Positions 11,372-23,795 of a stretch of 64,000 bases of DNA are shown here, in pieces. A model generated the notes under the pieces. The model worked only from the letters and a program-made list of their open reading frames with translations. It was not told where the DNA came from and ran no database searches. Made by a program: the position numbers and the translations under genes. The first letter of the stretch is position 1; each line of letters opens with the position of its first letter. The DNA comes from Enoplolaimus lenunculus (lineage: Eukaryota > Nematoda > Enoplea > Enoplida > Thoracostomopsidae): contig JASANG010001027.1 in assembly GCA_030248215.1 (NCBI GenBank), forward strand, positions 124,001 to 188,000, read 5' to 3'.

Positions 11372-13036
11372 AGTTGCTTATTATTATTAATTATTATTAC
11401 TGACACCAAATCCGAAATCACGGTTCCGACCTAGACTGACAATTTAAATCTGTTTGTTAACGTTTTCCTAAAGACAGTACCTATCTTCTCCCGAATTTTC
11501 AACTTTATCCACAATTTTGTTTGCCGAAGCTTCGAACGAACATGTGTTTATCAGCACTTTTACAATCCAAGTTAGCTAAATATTTACGTCAAATAGTTAA
11601 TTACAAGTTTACCTTCGAAATTCTATTATTACTTTAACGAATGAGGGTTAACTACACACTAAATTATTTTAAAAGTAGTGTTATACAAGGCTAAGCAACT
11701 GTTCAAAACACTAACTGGGTAGATTTTCAATATATTCAAAGAGTAAAAATAAAGTAAGGTAAATGTGTAAAACGTTTTATATTTCGAAATCTATTGTTTT
11801 AAAAAGGATTAATTCTGTTATTACGCGTTCGAACACAATTATAAATAAAGAAAAGTAACATTGGCCCAAAAAAGTATATGTTTTACATTTCGAGCAGTTT
11901 TTGCGCACATGCCGTTGGTGTTTCTGTCGTTTAGCAGGCTACTTTGGCACAAGTAAAGGTAGCTTTCACCCAGTCGGAAACATGAACCACGATAGTTGCA
12001 ATTGTATCAGACAGAAAATCGCAGCTTCGTTCGAAGGCAAGTGAAGAGTTTTTTCGATTAGATAGCATGCTAGGCGTACTCACTGGTTTGGCAAGTCGAC
12101 CATAATGTGTCATCCACGTTAAAATGCACGCGCCGATGTAATAAATGTTCCACCCACCCCATTAGGAACAGCATCAAGGTACATATACTAGCTGGAGACA
12201 AGGTACAGTTTCATAGCTAGACTCTGTCGGAAGGGAATCAGGATAAATACATGTTGTCCGTAGGATGTCAGGACATTACGTTAGCACACGCACACACATT
12301 TAAAAAGACACGCTGTGCACACATATTCACACGCATCATTCAGCGCAAAAAAATGAGTCCCTTCTGAGGGAGTATGGACAATAACAGTTCCCGATAACGA
12401 TGTCAGGACAAGTAAATATTTATGCCTAGAGCATATTCATTGTCTAAAGGTTCAGATAATGACATATTGACATCTCAGTGTATAAAGAGAGTGGGTAGGG
12501 ACAACGCGTGCACCCAAAACGGAGGGACATTTTTTTACAAATGTGCGTGCATTTCAACGTCGATGACCCATAAATGATTTGGTTTGTAATTTCTGAACAG
12601 TATAAAGCTAAGCTGTGCAAAAATTGAATAGCGTTTTAGACTTTAAAAGATTTTAGTTTTAACGAACTTTGGTCATATCGATGCAAATTTCCCATACTAC
12701 GCGTACTGAGCTTTGCATTCGAGCTTTGCATGCATTTAAAGTGCGCTGTCTAATTCATTTATTGTGCCTGGGTCAATAAACGTATTGCATGCATATAACA
12801 TCTTTGTGCCAGCTAACATTGTTATGGGTGCTTGTGGCATCTTTCTTTTTTGATTCTAGGGCATAAGATTCTTTATCCCAATTTCATTACGTTAAAAGAA
12901 CAATCTGAAATTCAAATAAAACGTGTTTAGTAAATTTGACATTTAATGTATACGCTTTGCAGTTAAACTGTTGTGCTTATTCATATGAGTGAAATAATTC
13001 TTCAATGAAAGAAACGTATATAAATGATAATAGGAA
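11372..13036. other. Intergenic stretch without recognised features
   Basis: A/T-rich sequence between PRKCSH and the 15.6-kb exon. A minus-strand frame at 11931-12040 ends in cysteine-containing CAKVAC and a stop, but no acceptor of quality precedes it. No repeat family of this window is evident here. Confidence 0.4.
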
Positions 13037-13434
13037 TAAATAACAGTCCGTAACCAAATAACAGAGGGTGACCAGGGGGTTCGGGCCCCAGGCCTCCCAC
13101 CAAAAAGGGCCTTTCACCAACCGAAAGCATACGATATGGTTCCAAGTTATCAAAATCACTATGCAATTTTTGATCATTTGTCTTGTATCAAAAACTTGAG
13201 CGATAATGCAAGACTTTCAAGCATTTCAAACTTAAGTATGCTTTAAAGATTAGAACTCAACTTCATTTGATCCTGGAGTCATTTATGCACTACGATTAGG
13301 GAAATTGACATTTATGGACTCTAATTAGGGTATAGGGGATCTATCCGCTTACGGACTCTTATTAGGGATACGGACTACTATTGATTACGACTCAGAATGG
13401 GGACCCGTATTATTCGGGTCCTTGCAGTAGTTAC
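13037..13434. mobile_element. Rearranged copy of the TACTGTAGTGACCCGAATAAG family
   Basis: The right half (about 13260-13434) matches 39540-39709: ATTAGGGTATAGGGGATC, TATCCGCTTACGGACTC, ATTCGGGTCC and then GCAGTA. The left part (AATAACAGTCCGTAACCAAA) is inverted relative to the intact copies, so the element is internally rearranged. Confidence 0.55.
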
Positions 13435-13712
13435 ATAACTTTTGGGTCAATGATTTTGTAGTTTCAAAAACGGTGCGGGATTTTTTACTCAAAATGGTAC
13501 CAAAAGTTAAGTTGAAACGCATCGAAGAAATAAATTTTAAAAACTATGCAAAATTTCAATATACTGGATTAAGTTGTATGAGGTGGTTGTATCTGCTATG
13601 TAATTTTGCGGCCAAAAACTAAAACATCTGCTGCGTAAAAATTGATTCCGGAGACATATTTATACGTTAAATACATAATATAAACCGCCAGTGGCAAAAC
13701 GCTCTTAAACAC

Positions 13713-13983
13713 AGCCCTATTCACATGTGCAACTGTTTGCAGGAAAAACTTGCACGTGCAAGTTTGGTCACAAAGCAGCTTTGAAGTTCTTGCAGCTGCA
13801 AATTATTCACTGGAATTAAATGCTAATTAATGCAGTTCGCACCTGTGAATGCATGTGCAAGTCGCTTGAATTTCTTACACCTGCAGTTTAATTGCTCAAT
13901 TGGAATGTTCCTTTGAAAATACTTGCAGTAGCAAGTGCAGCTGAGAGTCCTCGATGCAACAGCTTGCATGCGTGAATGGGACT
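13713..13983. mobile_element. MITE with GCCCTATTCAC inverted ends, copy 1
   Basis: Starts GCCCTATTCACATGTGCAA and ends TGCATGCGTGAATGGGACT. Inside are many short palindromic pieces (CTTGCACGTGCAAG, CTTGCAGCTGCAA). 271 bp, noncoding. Confidence 0.65.
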
Positions 13984-14798
13984 TAGGTGTTTTTAGTGTT
14001 TTTTGTGTTTGCAATACCATTTGAACATCACGATCCCTAATAGTTTATATGGATTAACACTTGAACAGCATGAAAACAGCTATTGGTTTTCGGACTTTAT
14101 GTTGTATATACATTACTATCCAGCCGCCTGGGACGGCATACTAAAAATAAACCACATCTCAACCATTCGACGAAAGTGAAACGCAATTTGTCGACTGAAA
14201 TATCGGAACTGAATTTCACAAAAAATTAATTAAAACAAAAATGCTCTGTTTTAAAAAAATAAAATTTGGTCTCAAGACTTTGCACAATTTTATAATATTC
14301 AAGCTTTACTTGGATTCATTCAGAAATGCTCGGATCACCATAATTTATTTTCAGTTGCATATTCAAATGATTGTTTTAGGCACGACACTATAACGTTATA
14401 TACATTAGCGACAAAGTGAGCTAGTAGCCAAACTCAACTTTTGTACTAAATCTTAGCACCTAATTCTCGTTTTGATCCCTGTTGGCCGCAGGTCCTGGTC
14501 GGTGTCAATCCCATGATTCTGACAACGTTTGCATCCGTCAAAAGATGGCTGAACATCAAATGAAACAAAATTTATCGAAAAAATATTGCAGAAGAACTGT
14601 AAAAATTATCGATTTCACTCTTTTGCTGTGGTGTAAGGCGGTAACGAAATGCCGGTAATTGGTGAACTCCGACAGTTCCGAATGGAGCAAATCCATCTGC
14701 GCTGCCCTGTTTTTGAAATAAGTTTACTGTCGATCGAGTATTTACAGGTTGTTGACCAGAATCGACTAAAATCAAAACAAAAACACGCACATATTTTG

Positions 14799-15081
14799 GC
14801 CCTATTCACACTTGTTATTTTTTGCAGCGAAATATTGTCAGGGACATTGTTTCTTGATCGTACCCGCAACAGTATTGATGCTTCAACTTGCACGCGGAAA
14901 TTTTTGCAACTCAAAACTAACAACTGCAACTTACTCGTGCAAGTATTACCAGTGAGAAGTTGCATCTGCGAGTTTATGTCGAAAACTTATTCGTAAAACT
15001 TGAAGCTGTAAGCTTTCAGTGCAAAACATTGCAGTTGCAAACTGCAACTGCGAATTCTTGCTGCAATAACGTGAATATAAG
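14799..15081. mobile_element. MITE with GCCCTATTCAC inverted ends, copy 2
   Basis: Starts GCCCTATTCACACTTG and ends near GCAATAACGTGAATAT, 283 bp, with internal GTTGCAAACTGCAACTGC strings like copy 1. Frames within it are repeat-derived. Confidence 0.6.
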
Positions 15082-15219
15082 ATAATCACAGGCATGTAAG
15101 TACCGACAGAAGATCTAACGCCATTCACGTTCTTTAAAAAAATTTTAGTTAAAAGAAAGTTTTAACTTTTCTTGTAAATAATATTAAATTCCATTTTTCC
15201 CTGCGGAAATTTATTTACA

Positions 15220-15397
15220 ACAGGGCCGGAACGATTTCCGGCGAGACTGTAAATAGAGCAAGCTTAAGCTTTAGACTAAAATTTTTTGCTTAGGCTTAGG
15301 CTTAGGCTTAGGTATAGGCTAATTCTTACGTTTAGGCCATAGGCTAATGTTTAGGCTTAGGCTTAGGAATATGTGTATACCACTGTTCCGGCCTTGT
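15220..15397. mobile_element. TTAGGC-core foldback element (type B)
   Basis: ACAGGGCCGGAAC at the left faces GTTCCGGCCTTGT at the right. The core is a run of GCTTAGGCTTAGG units. AGCTTAAGCTTTAGACTAAA lies inside the left arm, as in other type B copies. Confidence 0.75.
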
Positions 15398-15599
15398 AAG
15401 CCATAGTTCCTATAACCAGTTGCTTAATAGCGATAGGTTTTTAAACAGACGGACAGCGACAGCTACAACAGCAACGCAAAAATGTGCCAAATTTTAAAAC
15501 TCTTCATTGACTGCTTTAAAAAATTACAAGACCTATCAGCAACTGGTAATTGGTACTACACACTTATATTTCAGGATATCGCTACAGCTTGAAACTTAC

Positions 15600-16515
15600 C
15601 ATTAGATGTTGATGGTCCTTGTTTGCCGTCAATCTTCTGCAACTTTGCCCGCAGTCGTGAAATAGGTGCTTGCTTAAGTTCTAGAGCTTGTTGCAGGGTA
15701 ATATCGTTACCAGAGAACTGCTTCACCAGTTTCACAATCGCTTGCGGGCTAAGCGCTTTAAATACTTGGAATTGTGCATCGCTAATTTGGGTCACTGATC
15801 CAATGGGGCCGCCGTTCAAGTTAGCGTTCGTTCCCGGTCCAGTTCCCCAAACATTTGTGCTGCCAAACGGCGCATAATTACTGCTACTGCTACGTCCAAA
15901 TCCGGAAGACCAAGGGACGCACCGGAACTGCAGGAACGTTTTACCTTCAGGAGTAAACCGGGTCACAGGTGCGACTCCGTGTTGAGGGGGACACTGAGGT
16001 GCAACCATGGCAGATTTTGCAAGTTCGCTTTGAGATGCCGCCGCCGAATATAGCCTGCCGTCCGGTGTCGCAATTTGAGATGTAAGCTTAATAGGCGGAC
16101 CTCGTGCTTGGAAACGTGGTCCGTTTTGAACTAAATCGTCCAGCGATTTCAAATACGCTCGAACTTGACCGGAATTAATTAAGTTTCTAAGTTCAACTGG
16201 ATCCATACCTTTGATTACATCAGCGACCGTTTCCGGTTCTGCAATTGTAGATCCGGTATAAATGCGAATCACTTTAGCTAATTTGTCGGCAGGGAGTTTT
16301 TGAATTTTTTTCACCGATGATAGCGACATTTTGCGGCGACTTCTCGACTGTTCGTTTTGACTCAAGTTTGGCGGTTCGGCAATACCTTTGTCTCGAATGC
16401 CTGCAGTCCACGCGGCTTCGGCGAGATTTAACGGCGTGCCGGGTTCAATTACAGTCGATGTTGGGTTGTTCGGGGCTTGGCGTTTAGCCAGACGGGCAGC
16501 TGGAATGATGTCAAC
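15600..16515 (-). CDS. Large internal exon of an unrecognised protein
   Basis: This 916-bp exon is bounded by an acceptor (TTTTTAAG before 16515) and a donor (AATG then GTAAGT at 15599). It is open throughout in the frame starting VDIIPAARLAK. Third-position and amino-acid composition look coding: Ser, Gly, Pro and Leu rich, with only two cysteines (QCPPQHG and QFRCVPW). It carries two dibasic or RxxR-like sites (RLAKRQ, SRSRRK) and a helical motif that seems to occur twice: LPADKLAKVIRIYTGS near the N-terminal third and LSPQAIVKLVKQFSGN near the C-terminal end. Each is followed by a second helix ending in an R-A-Y/K-L-K-type string. A Gly/Ser/Asn-rich stretch separates them. Flanking exons were not located, so start, stop and gene length are unknown. 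I do not recognise the family. Confidence 0.65.
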
Positions 16516-16940
16516 CTTAAAAAGAATTTTTTTATTTATAAGTGCAAAAACAGACAATTTCTTAGCACCTATGCCATAACATTATTAACATGCCACAAAA
16601 TTACAACATTTGATAGCTGCGAGCGTGTACGCAATGGTAACCACAAACTGTCTCGAAGACTTGTAATTGGAAACTATCCTGGAGCTCATTCGATACTAAG
16701 TAGAGCGACAGTGTGCTTGGACAATCTCGAACCGTAACCAGATTAGGATAGGACCAAAGTAAAAATTATATTATTAAATGGAACGGCGGTTACATGGCAA
16801 CGTAGGTGTAAGGGTAGCGCTATACTTTATTGAGCCGGATATTGGCACGCGGCGGCGTGTGGCGGCTTTCGCGGCGAGCGGCAAGTGTAGCGCAACCCTT
16901 AAACTTGTGATAGCTTAGCCCTTTAAACGTAAGCAGCTTT

Positions 16941-17209
16941 GGCCCATGTAAAGAACAGGGGCGGAACTGTTTTATGTGGGACTAGAAAAGAGTAAGTTTA
17001 AGCTTTTGGCTATTTTTTTGCTTCGCTTAGGCTTAAGCTTACAGACCTAGGCTTAGGAATATGCTTATTCTTACGCTTAGGATTAGGATTAGGCTTAGGC
17101 TTAGGCTTAGGAATATGCTCATTCTTATGCTTAGGATTAGGTTTACGCTTAGACATAGGCTTAGAAATATGCTCATTATACTATTCCGCCCCTGTTCTTT
17201 ATATTGGAC
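16941..17209. mobile_element. TTAGGC-core foldback element (type B)
   Basis: The left end GGCCCATGTAAAGAACAGGG is mirrored by CCCCTGTTCTTTATATTGG. The core has two imperfect arrays of TTAGGC/TTAGGA units separated by ATGCTCATTCTTA. Confidence 0.75.
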
Positions 17210-17401
17210 GCAGCTTTAAACGTTTAACCTTGAATATAAGATGTTCTGGTTTGACAATTAGATATTAAATATGGCTTACGTTGCTCGTCTCAACGAACTG
17301 TCAATTAGAAAAGGATTGTAACGCCGTACAGGTGTAATAGTTGCTGATATAAGACAACAACTCTTGTTTTTAACACGGTCGTAATCATGTACAAAGCGGC
17401 G

Positions 17402-17651
17402 GGCCCATGTTACTTTTAGGGCCGGCCCGGTTTCTGATGGGCCTGTAAAACAGTAGGCTAATACATTCTAGACTACATTTTTTGCTTAGGCTTAGGCTTA
17501 CGCTTAAGCTTAGGAATATGCTTCTGCAACGCTTAGGCTTAAGCTTAGGCTTACTCTTAGGCTTAGGAATACGCTTTTGCAACGCTTAGGCTTAAGGCTT
17601 AGGAATACGCTTAATCTACTGTTACACGGCCCTAAAAGTAAAACATTGGCC
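17402..17651. mobile_element. TTAGGC-core foldback element (type A)
   Basis: The left arm GGCCCATGTTACTTTTAGG is mirrored by CCTAAAAGTAAAACATTGGC. The interior has GGTTTCTGATGGGCCTGTAA and two TTAGGC-type arrays each ending GGAATA.GCTT. Confidence 0.78.
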
Positions 17652-18164
17652 GCATGTTGTATATTTGTAGTACAAAAAGTGTGCAACGAATGGAGACACA
17701 AGACAGTAAACCACGGTTATGGTTATGGGTGAAACACTTTATTTTAGAACTTCGTTCACGGATTTTTAACAATGTTTTTCAATTGGTACCACACAAAACC
17801 CGCTTCGTCATTTAACGTTTAGCTGCTTAGCCGTCAAAATCTCGATCGATAGGACGTACGCGATGCAGCGGTCGCTACTCTTATTAGTTTGTTTCAATTT
17901 ATGTTAAGTCGTCAGTTTACAAAAAAATTTAAAAATAACTAACCTTTAATTAGTTCTTGCAATATTAAACAATTGCTAAATATATTTTACGCCGTATTTG
18001 CCTACCGTTAATGCTTTGTATATCTTTGGTGCAGGTTTATAAGCGGTGACTTACATTTTGCGGTCGGTGTACACGGAACGTTGAGCATAACATGAAACCT
18101 GAAACACAAAATAAACATATTTGTCTGGATTTCGATGGCAGGATAGCTATCAGTGGTATGTCTA

Positions 18165-18374
18165 CACTGCAAAAAATGGTGAGTCAAATTGAGTCTCTCC
18201 GAAATAGGCTCTACGGGACTACACAAACTGAGTCAAATTCGACTCCGCCAGAGTCAAACATGCGACTCAGTGAATCGAATTTGACTCTGCCGGAGTCGAA
18301 TTTTGACTCAATTTGTGTAGTCTCGTAGAGCCTATTTCGGAGAGAGTCAATTTGACTCTCTTTTTTTTGTTGTG
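18165..18374. mobile_element. TA-flanked foldback MITE (CACTGCAAAAAATGG family), copy 1
   Basis: A near-complete palindrome flanked by TA. CACTGCAAAAAATGGTGAG opens it, GAGTCAAATT and CTCTCCGAAATAGGCT follow, and the same strings return inverted. Internal units ACTCCGCCAGAGTC and ACTCTGCCGGAGTC are themselves palindromic. Confidence 0.8.
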
Positions 18375-18510
18375 TAAGCGGGTACGAGAAGGCGTCCAAT
18401 AATTATATATAAAATTTGAATGTTTTTCAACAAATTTTATACGGCTTGCACGTTTTTCGATCACTCACTTTGTGAGTAGGACGTTAAGAATTTTTCATTG
18501 AAAATTTAGC

Positions 18511-18613
18511 CAAAGTTACTTTAAGAGGCGGTAGAGTAGATTTTAAGCGTATTTCTAAGCCTAAGCCTTCGCCTAAGCGTTGCAAAAATGTGTTCCTAAG
18601 CCTAAGCCTAAGC
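18511..18613. mobile_element. Truncated TTAGGC-core element (type A, reverse)
   Basis: Left arm CAAAGTTACTTTAAGAGGCG with GTAGAGTAGATTTTAAGCG, then CCTAAGCCTAAGC arrays. The right arm is missing. Confidence 0.55.
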
Positions 18614-18744
18614 AACTTGAGAACATCAGTGTCAGAAAAACAAGACGAAGAATCGTCTCAATATACAATGAATTTGCCGTTTAACTGTACACTGTATATT
18701 GTGGATTTTAAATCCTAGAGATGAAATCCACAGTGTACTGTATG

Positions 18745-18850
18745 CAGTAGGGTTGTGTAATTACCACTTTTTTACTGGCCGGCCGGCGGCCAACAAAACG
18801 TTTGACCGACCGCATTGAATGCCGGCCGGTCATTATACAAATTTTAAAAA
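18745..18850 (+). repeat. GGCCGG-rich repeat, copy 1
   Basis: GTAGGGTTGTGTAATTACCA followed by ACTGGCCGGCCGG and later GCCGGCCGGTCATTATACA. The reverse complement is found at 58045-58131. Confidence 0.55.
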
Positions 18851-19044
18851 TTTAAACCTTTTATAATGGTATATCACTGGGGTAGCCATGATTTTTGTTT
18901 GGAGGCGCACAAACACGACTAGCTTACCTAGAACGTGGCGGGGGAGGGCGTACGCCCCCGTCAGAAATTTGTTGTAATCGAACGGTAACATTCTTACCGT
19001 ACGATTTATCCTCTCAGGAAATTTTTCGTTAAATGATAACGTCC

Positions 19045-19492
19045 CTACTGTATTGACCCGAATAAGAGGGGGGTAATAAGAGGAGGTCCCCATTTTGGGT
19101 CCGAATCAATAAGAGTCCTTATCCCTAATAAGAGTCCGTAAGCGGATAGAGTCCCTAAACCCTAATTAGAGTCCATAAATGTCAATTAACCCTAATTGTA
19201 GCTCATAAATGTCTCTAGGACCAAATAATTTGAGTTCGAAACTTGAAAGCGTACTTAAATTTTGAAAGTACATTCCTAAGTATAACCTTTTATTATCGCT
19301 CAAACTATTGAAACGAGACAAATATACGTTTAATTCAACGGATAGTTGCAGTGCCGGATATATATCAGTAACGAAGGGCGGCGGAGCGTGGGTTAAAAAT
19401 AAATAACAGTCCGTAACCGAATAACAAGGGGGTACCCTCTGGAGAGGCCAAATAAATATCAGTCCCCACGTCTTATTCGGGTCAATACAGTA
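19045..19492. mobile_element. TACTGTAGTGACCCGAATAAG foldback family, copy 2 (reverse)
   Basis: Ends CTACTGTATTGACCCGAATA and ATTCGGGTCAATACAGTA are inverted. The body contains TTAGAGTCC/GGACTCTAAT units. A long minus-strand frame through it is shared with the copy at 39261. Confidence 0.75.
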
Positions 19493-20096
19493 TCTTACAA
19501 TTTTTAGCCTCAAAAATTTTCTATGATAAAATGTTAAGGTTCCTACCTTTCAATTTTTTCTTTCAGAAAATTTTTGTAGAATATGCAAAGCTCCATAGGT
19601 TTAGGGAGTCCGATAACCTAATAAGTATGTTTATATCCAATAAGCAAGTACATAGGCATTGGGTTTCCGGCATCAACTCGACCCGGCTTAAAAATTTAGT
19701 TAAATCTACTGCGTCCGGCGTACCAACACATAAAAATTTTGTCTGCGATGCAGTAGTGCTGTCCAGCAGCATACGCCAATTGTCGTATGATTGAATTTCA
19801 ATTTTATTGTTACTGCCGAATTAAACTTGCGTGCAAGTTATTGTTGAAAAATAATACGGTTCATCTTACTTGAACAAACGAGAATAACTTCAAACAAGCT
19901 TTGAACAATTAGCGAATACATTTTTACGAACATTAAAATTAGTAACAATAAACATTAATTTGTGGAAGAAAGCAACTTATTTGGACAACATAGTGGTGAT
20001 TGTAATTAACCCAAGCATCACAGTAGTCAACGAAATAAAACCCACAAGTTTACGCTACAAACGATGTCTGTTAACTTTTATTTATATAGAATGCGG

Positions 20097-20165
20097 ACGA
20101 ATTTCTAGCCAATAAAATACGTTCCAATTTCTAGCCAATTGAATACGGTCGAATTCTAACCAAAG
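20097..20165. repeat. Short tandem repeat, about 28-bp unit, three copies
   Basis: AATTTCTAGCCAATAAAATA is followed by two diverged copies (the second with CCAATTGAATACGG, the third ATTCTAACCAAAG). Confidence 0.5.
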
Positions 20166-20245
20166 AGGGTACAATACTTGCAAGATTATTAAAACAATCC
20201 ATTATTTGGATATATACATATATATGTGTATATAAATATATATTT

Positions 20246-20560
20246 CAGGGTGCAACCGGAATGTCGAAAAATACCCGAACCCGAACCGGAAAAAATACTT
20301 GTTAGCGAAAAATTCATTTTAAATACTACTTTTTCGCTTTTATGGAGTACACACACCATTTAGATTGGCAAAATTTTGAAGCAAATACAGTAGCTGGAAA
20401 GGTATGATAAATTATGAAGTATGGCATAAATTGAAGATTTTGGCAATGCACGCTCAGGCAATTTCAGAAAAATAAGGTAGAATAATACACCCATTTTTTC
20501 TTAAAATTTCGAATGAAAATACCGCATTTCCCTGCTGGCACCGGAATTCCGGTATATAAT
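20246..20560. mobile_element. Degenerate copy of the CAGGGTGCAACCGG MITE
   Basis: Starts CAGGGTGCAACCGGAATG as at 51852 and 54020, and has CACCGGAATTCCGG near its right side. The terminal right repeat is lost. Confidence 0.55.
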
Positions 20561-21689
20561 ATATCTTTCCGGATGCTATCATTAGTTCACAACAATAAAA
20601 TACAATTACGGTTGTCGTAATAGCAAGTACCAGTAGCTGAAGGCCAACTATAACAGTCAGTGGTTTCAAAATTTAGGCTTTTAGTGTAAGAATGGTCAGT
20701 TTCCGTTTTAAGCATACAGTTTTCAAATGTTGACTGGTGTCTGTAAGTTGTGGGCAAAATAAATATCAAAATATATAACTTTTTGTTACCTGTTGCAATA
20801 CCGCTATTTTATCAGTATCACTATTGCCCTTATTGTTGCTTGTGAGGCGCTAATTTGATAACTCGTATTAAGCAGATTAATATGATTCGCTCACTCAAGT
20901 TTAAGTCGTTAATTTCGTTCATCCACAGTACCAATACGTCTTTCTTGACATTCGGTTTAGAAAGTAGGATAGTTGGAATATCTCCTACCTTGAACTTTGT
21001 ATTAGCGAAGAAAAATACACTTTAGCAGGTTTTAGAATATCTTGCTGGATTCTTAAAAGTCTACAAAACGAGGTTATACCGTCCATAAATGAAATGGTTG
21101 GTACATCTCTGTATTGGTGTGCTTTTTGTTATATAATTGCAAGGGTTTTTGTTTCAAATTAAATTTAAGCAATTTAAATTTTGTATTTTAAAATCGTTAT
21201 TCACTGATACCTAAAGCACTATTGAAATATTTCAATTAAGCCCACCCACTTCAGTGTGAACTCTAAAAATTTGAAATATCACGAAAATCTTTTTGCCACT
21301 GGCTTACACAGCGGAAGAAGGGTTTGAATAAAGGAAATATATAAGAGGTCATATCATCTCGTAATTTATGTAAAAACATGGAAAAACGTACATTTGACAA
21401 AGTTTCAATTACCTTCTGAATACAAAAGATCAAAAACGTTTTTGGGTTCTCATGTGGGTTACGAAATCGCTAGGAATGAAACTGGCTGCACCCGATCTTA
21501 CATGGGGGTAAAAAACTCACGCAAACACCACAATAAATCTACAGTCCAGTTCCGGTTGAAAAACAGTATGTAACTGATTTAGTTTCGAGTTGAATTGAAT
21601 CTAAGCGGAACTACTAGCAGTTTTAGTTGTAAATAGCATAAGAAGGACGGATAAGGAAATATATCAGTGCGAAATTCTGAACCAATGTT
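20561..21689. other. Intergenic stretch without recognised features
   Basis: A/T-rich, no supported exon. A minus-strand hydrophobic frame at 20590-20669 looks like a signal peptide but has no ATG. Confidence 0.35.
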
Positions 21690-21805
21690 TAGAACAGGGC
21701 CGTAACAGTAGTACAAGTATATTCCTATGCTTAAGCCTAAGTAAAAAAAATAATCTAAAGCTTAAGCTTGCTCTATTGCAGTCCGCGCAAAAACGTTTCG
21801 TTACC
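21690..21805. mobile_element. Short TTAGGC-family element (type B)
   Basis: GAACAGGGCCGTAACAGTAG, then CCTATGCTTAAGCCTAAG and CTAAAGCTTAAGCTTGCTC, ending near CAAAAACGTTTCGTTACC. The TTAGGC array is reduced to one or two units. Confidence 0.6.
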
Positions 21806-23090
21806 GATTTTTACACGGGAAGATTATGAAAACACAAACGTAGAAAAAAACTTTTGCACGCTGTTGAACAACCTGCAAAAGATGATAAGTATTTTTCTTG
21901 CTCGCTTCGCTCGCAGGCAGCAAAAATTTCGATGTTTGCTATGCCGTCTCGAAGTGGAATCCTGGTTACACTCCTGCAAGTTGCACGTACTTTTTCAAAA
22001 AAAATCACAAATTTTGATCCAATTAATTATCAGTTGTTTTTTTCTGAAAACATATGCCCGATGAACCATTATCAATGTTGAAACATATTTTGTTTTGTAA
22101 TTTTACACTACATTAATGTAATATTTTAACACATTATACAACAGAGATTTTGAAGGTCGTCATGAAAAACATTACATAAATGCAGCAACGGTAACTAAAA
22201 ATTACGTCTAAAATAAAGTTGTTATTGCAATGAAATAAAATACACTGTAAAGTTGCCCCTTAGGCTAAATTAAACTTGCACATCAATCCTATAAAGACGA
22301 AAGCATACATTATCTCATATAAAACATTTAGAGAGGCGGTGAGTGATAAGTTTTTAATTATCATCTTTTGCTCGAATATGTTCTGTTTGCACTGCGATTT
22401 ATCATTTCAAACTTTGAACCAAAGTCTAAAAAATTGCCTAGAGACTGATTTGGTATTTCGGGAACCCAGGTATTAAAAACACAAGAAACCCTTATAAAAT
22501 TTTCATACATTTTTTGAAATAATGAAATAAACAACTGTAAACATTTCAATTTATTGTCGTGTAGATTAAGCAACGGGTATGTTCCGTGTTTGCTTAAATT
22601 AAATGTTTTTCGGCCAAAATTGCAATTGTTTTACATTCTGTTTTAACGACTGCGCACTAATGCAATTAGCAATAGATGTTACGGCAAAAAGGGTTTTTAA
22701 TTGTTTTTTAACATTTTTTAAAATTTTAAAAAACATAAATACTTAACGTAAAGCAAATCAATTTTTACGTTGTGCACAACTCCTACCGGGTCTTTGTTTT
22801 CATGACGAATTACATTTGTTTAACAGAAATAACAAAATTACACCCCTGAACGTTCAAAAAATACATCAAAACACTCAAAACCTATGAGAAGCGAAAGTCA
22901 ACAAAATTTACGTATGAATGTCATTTTTAGTGGCTAAGTAGCGTAAAAAGTGTCGGATTTGGCTTACAGTTGGTGCCAGGACAATTTCAATTTAGAAAGC
23001 CACTGCATTCTGAAGTACATTTAGATCGGTCTGCAGTCGGTGTCAGATTAAGCTTAATTCAGAACGCTTTGTCTGTTACCAACTGCGGCT
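21806..23090. other. Intergenic stretch without recognised features
   Basis: A/T-rich. No supported exon, RNA gene or window repeat was seen. Confidence 0.35.
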
Positions 23091-23270
23091 CATGTATAGA
23101 ACAGTGCCGGATCGTTTCCCGGCGGGGCTGTAGTAGAGTCCGTTTAAGCTTTAGACTAACTTTTGCTTAGGCTTAGGCTTAGGAACAGGATCATCCATAC
23201 GCTTAGGCATAGGCTTAGGTTTAGGCTTAGCAATATGCTTATACTACTGTTCCGGCCCTGTTCTATACAT
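23091..23270. mobile_element. TTAGGC-core foldback element (type B)
   Basis: CATGTATAGAACAGTGCCGG faces CCGGCCCTGTTCTATACAT. The core is GCTTAGGCTTAGGCTTAGG with degenerate units and ATGCTTATAC near the right arm. Confidence 0.78.
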
Positions 23271-23389
23271 AGGCTCCAACGGTGGATAAATACTAAACGT
23301 AATTCCGAATACCAGCTGCTTTGTATCCAATCGTTTTCAACTGATCTTCAATATATCGTGTCCCTTTATTTCCCCTTAAATAAAACCTT

Positions 23390-23565
23390 TTTTAAAAAAA
23401 TTAAACCTTCTTTAAAATTTTTTTTAAAAAATATTTTTTTATAATAATTTCACTTATATTAATTTAAATAAAATATTTATTTATTTTTTTTTATTAATTT
23501 AATTTTTTTATCAATTTTTAATATAAATTATTACTAAAAAAAAAAAATTAATACAAATATAAAAC
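23390..23565. repeat. Extremely A/T-rich low-complexity tract
   Basis: Runs of T, A and TTTAAA with almost no G or C, about 230 bp 3' of the K2P stop codon. No defined unit. Confidence 0.7.
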
Positions 23566-23795
23566 TATAATATTTGTCTTGCAAATTGTTCGCCAATACC
23601 ATAATATTGCAAAGTTAACGTTGAAACGGTTCTCAACATGATTTTCCAATCGTTACTGTCATCATTTTGCGTTGAATCCGCCGGCGACTCATTCACCCAT
23701 ATCGACAAACAGTCAATCTCAAAGTTACAGATCAACTATCTTTGCGAGCTGTAATCTCATACTCCTCCTGAGAGCAACTCCTGACCACACCGTTA

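Noticed and set aside
11931-12113. 3' terminal exon of the 15.6-kb gene
   Set aside because: The peptide ending FTCAKVAC is suggestive, but no good acceptor or polyadenylation signal was found and the phase cannot be tested.
14615-14996. Overlapping frames of about 115 codons on both strands
   Set aside because: They cross a GCCCTATTCAC MITE boundary and consist partly of its palindromic CTTGCAGCTGC words.
20454-20669. Signal-peptide-like first exon (minus strand)
   Set aside because: The hydrophobic frame begins at TTG with a stop upstream and no ATG; its second half lies in a degenerate MITE.
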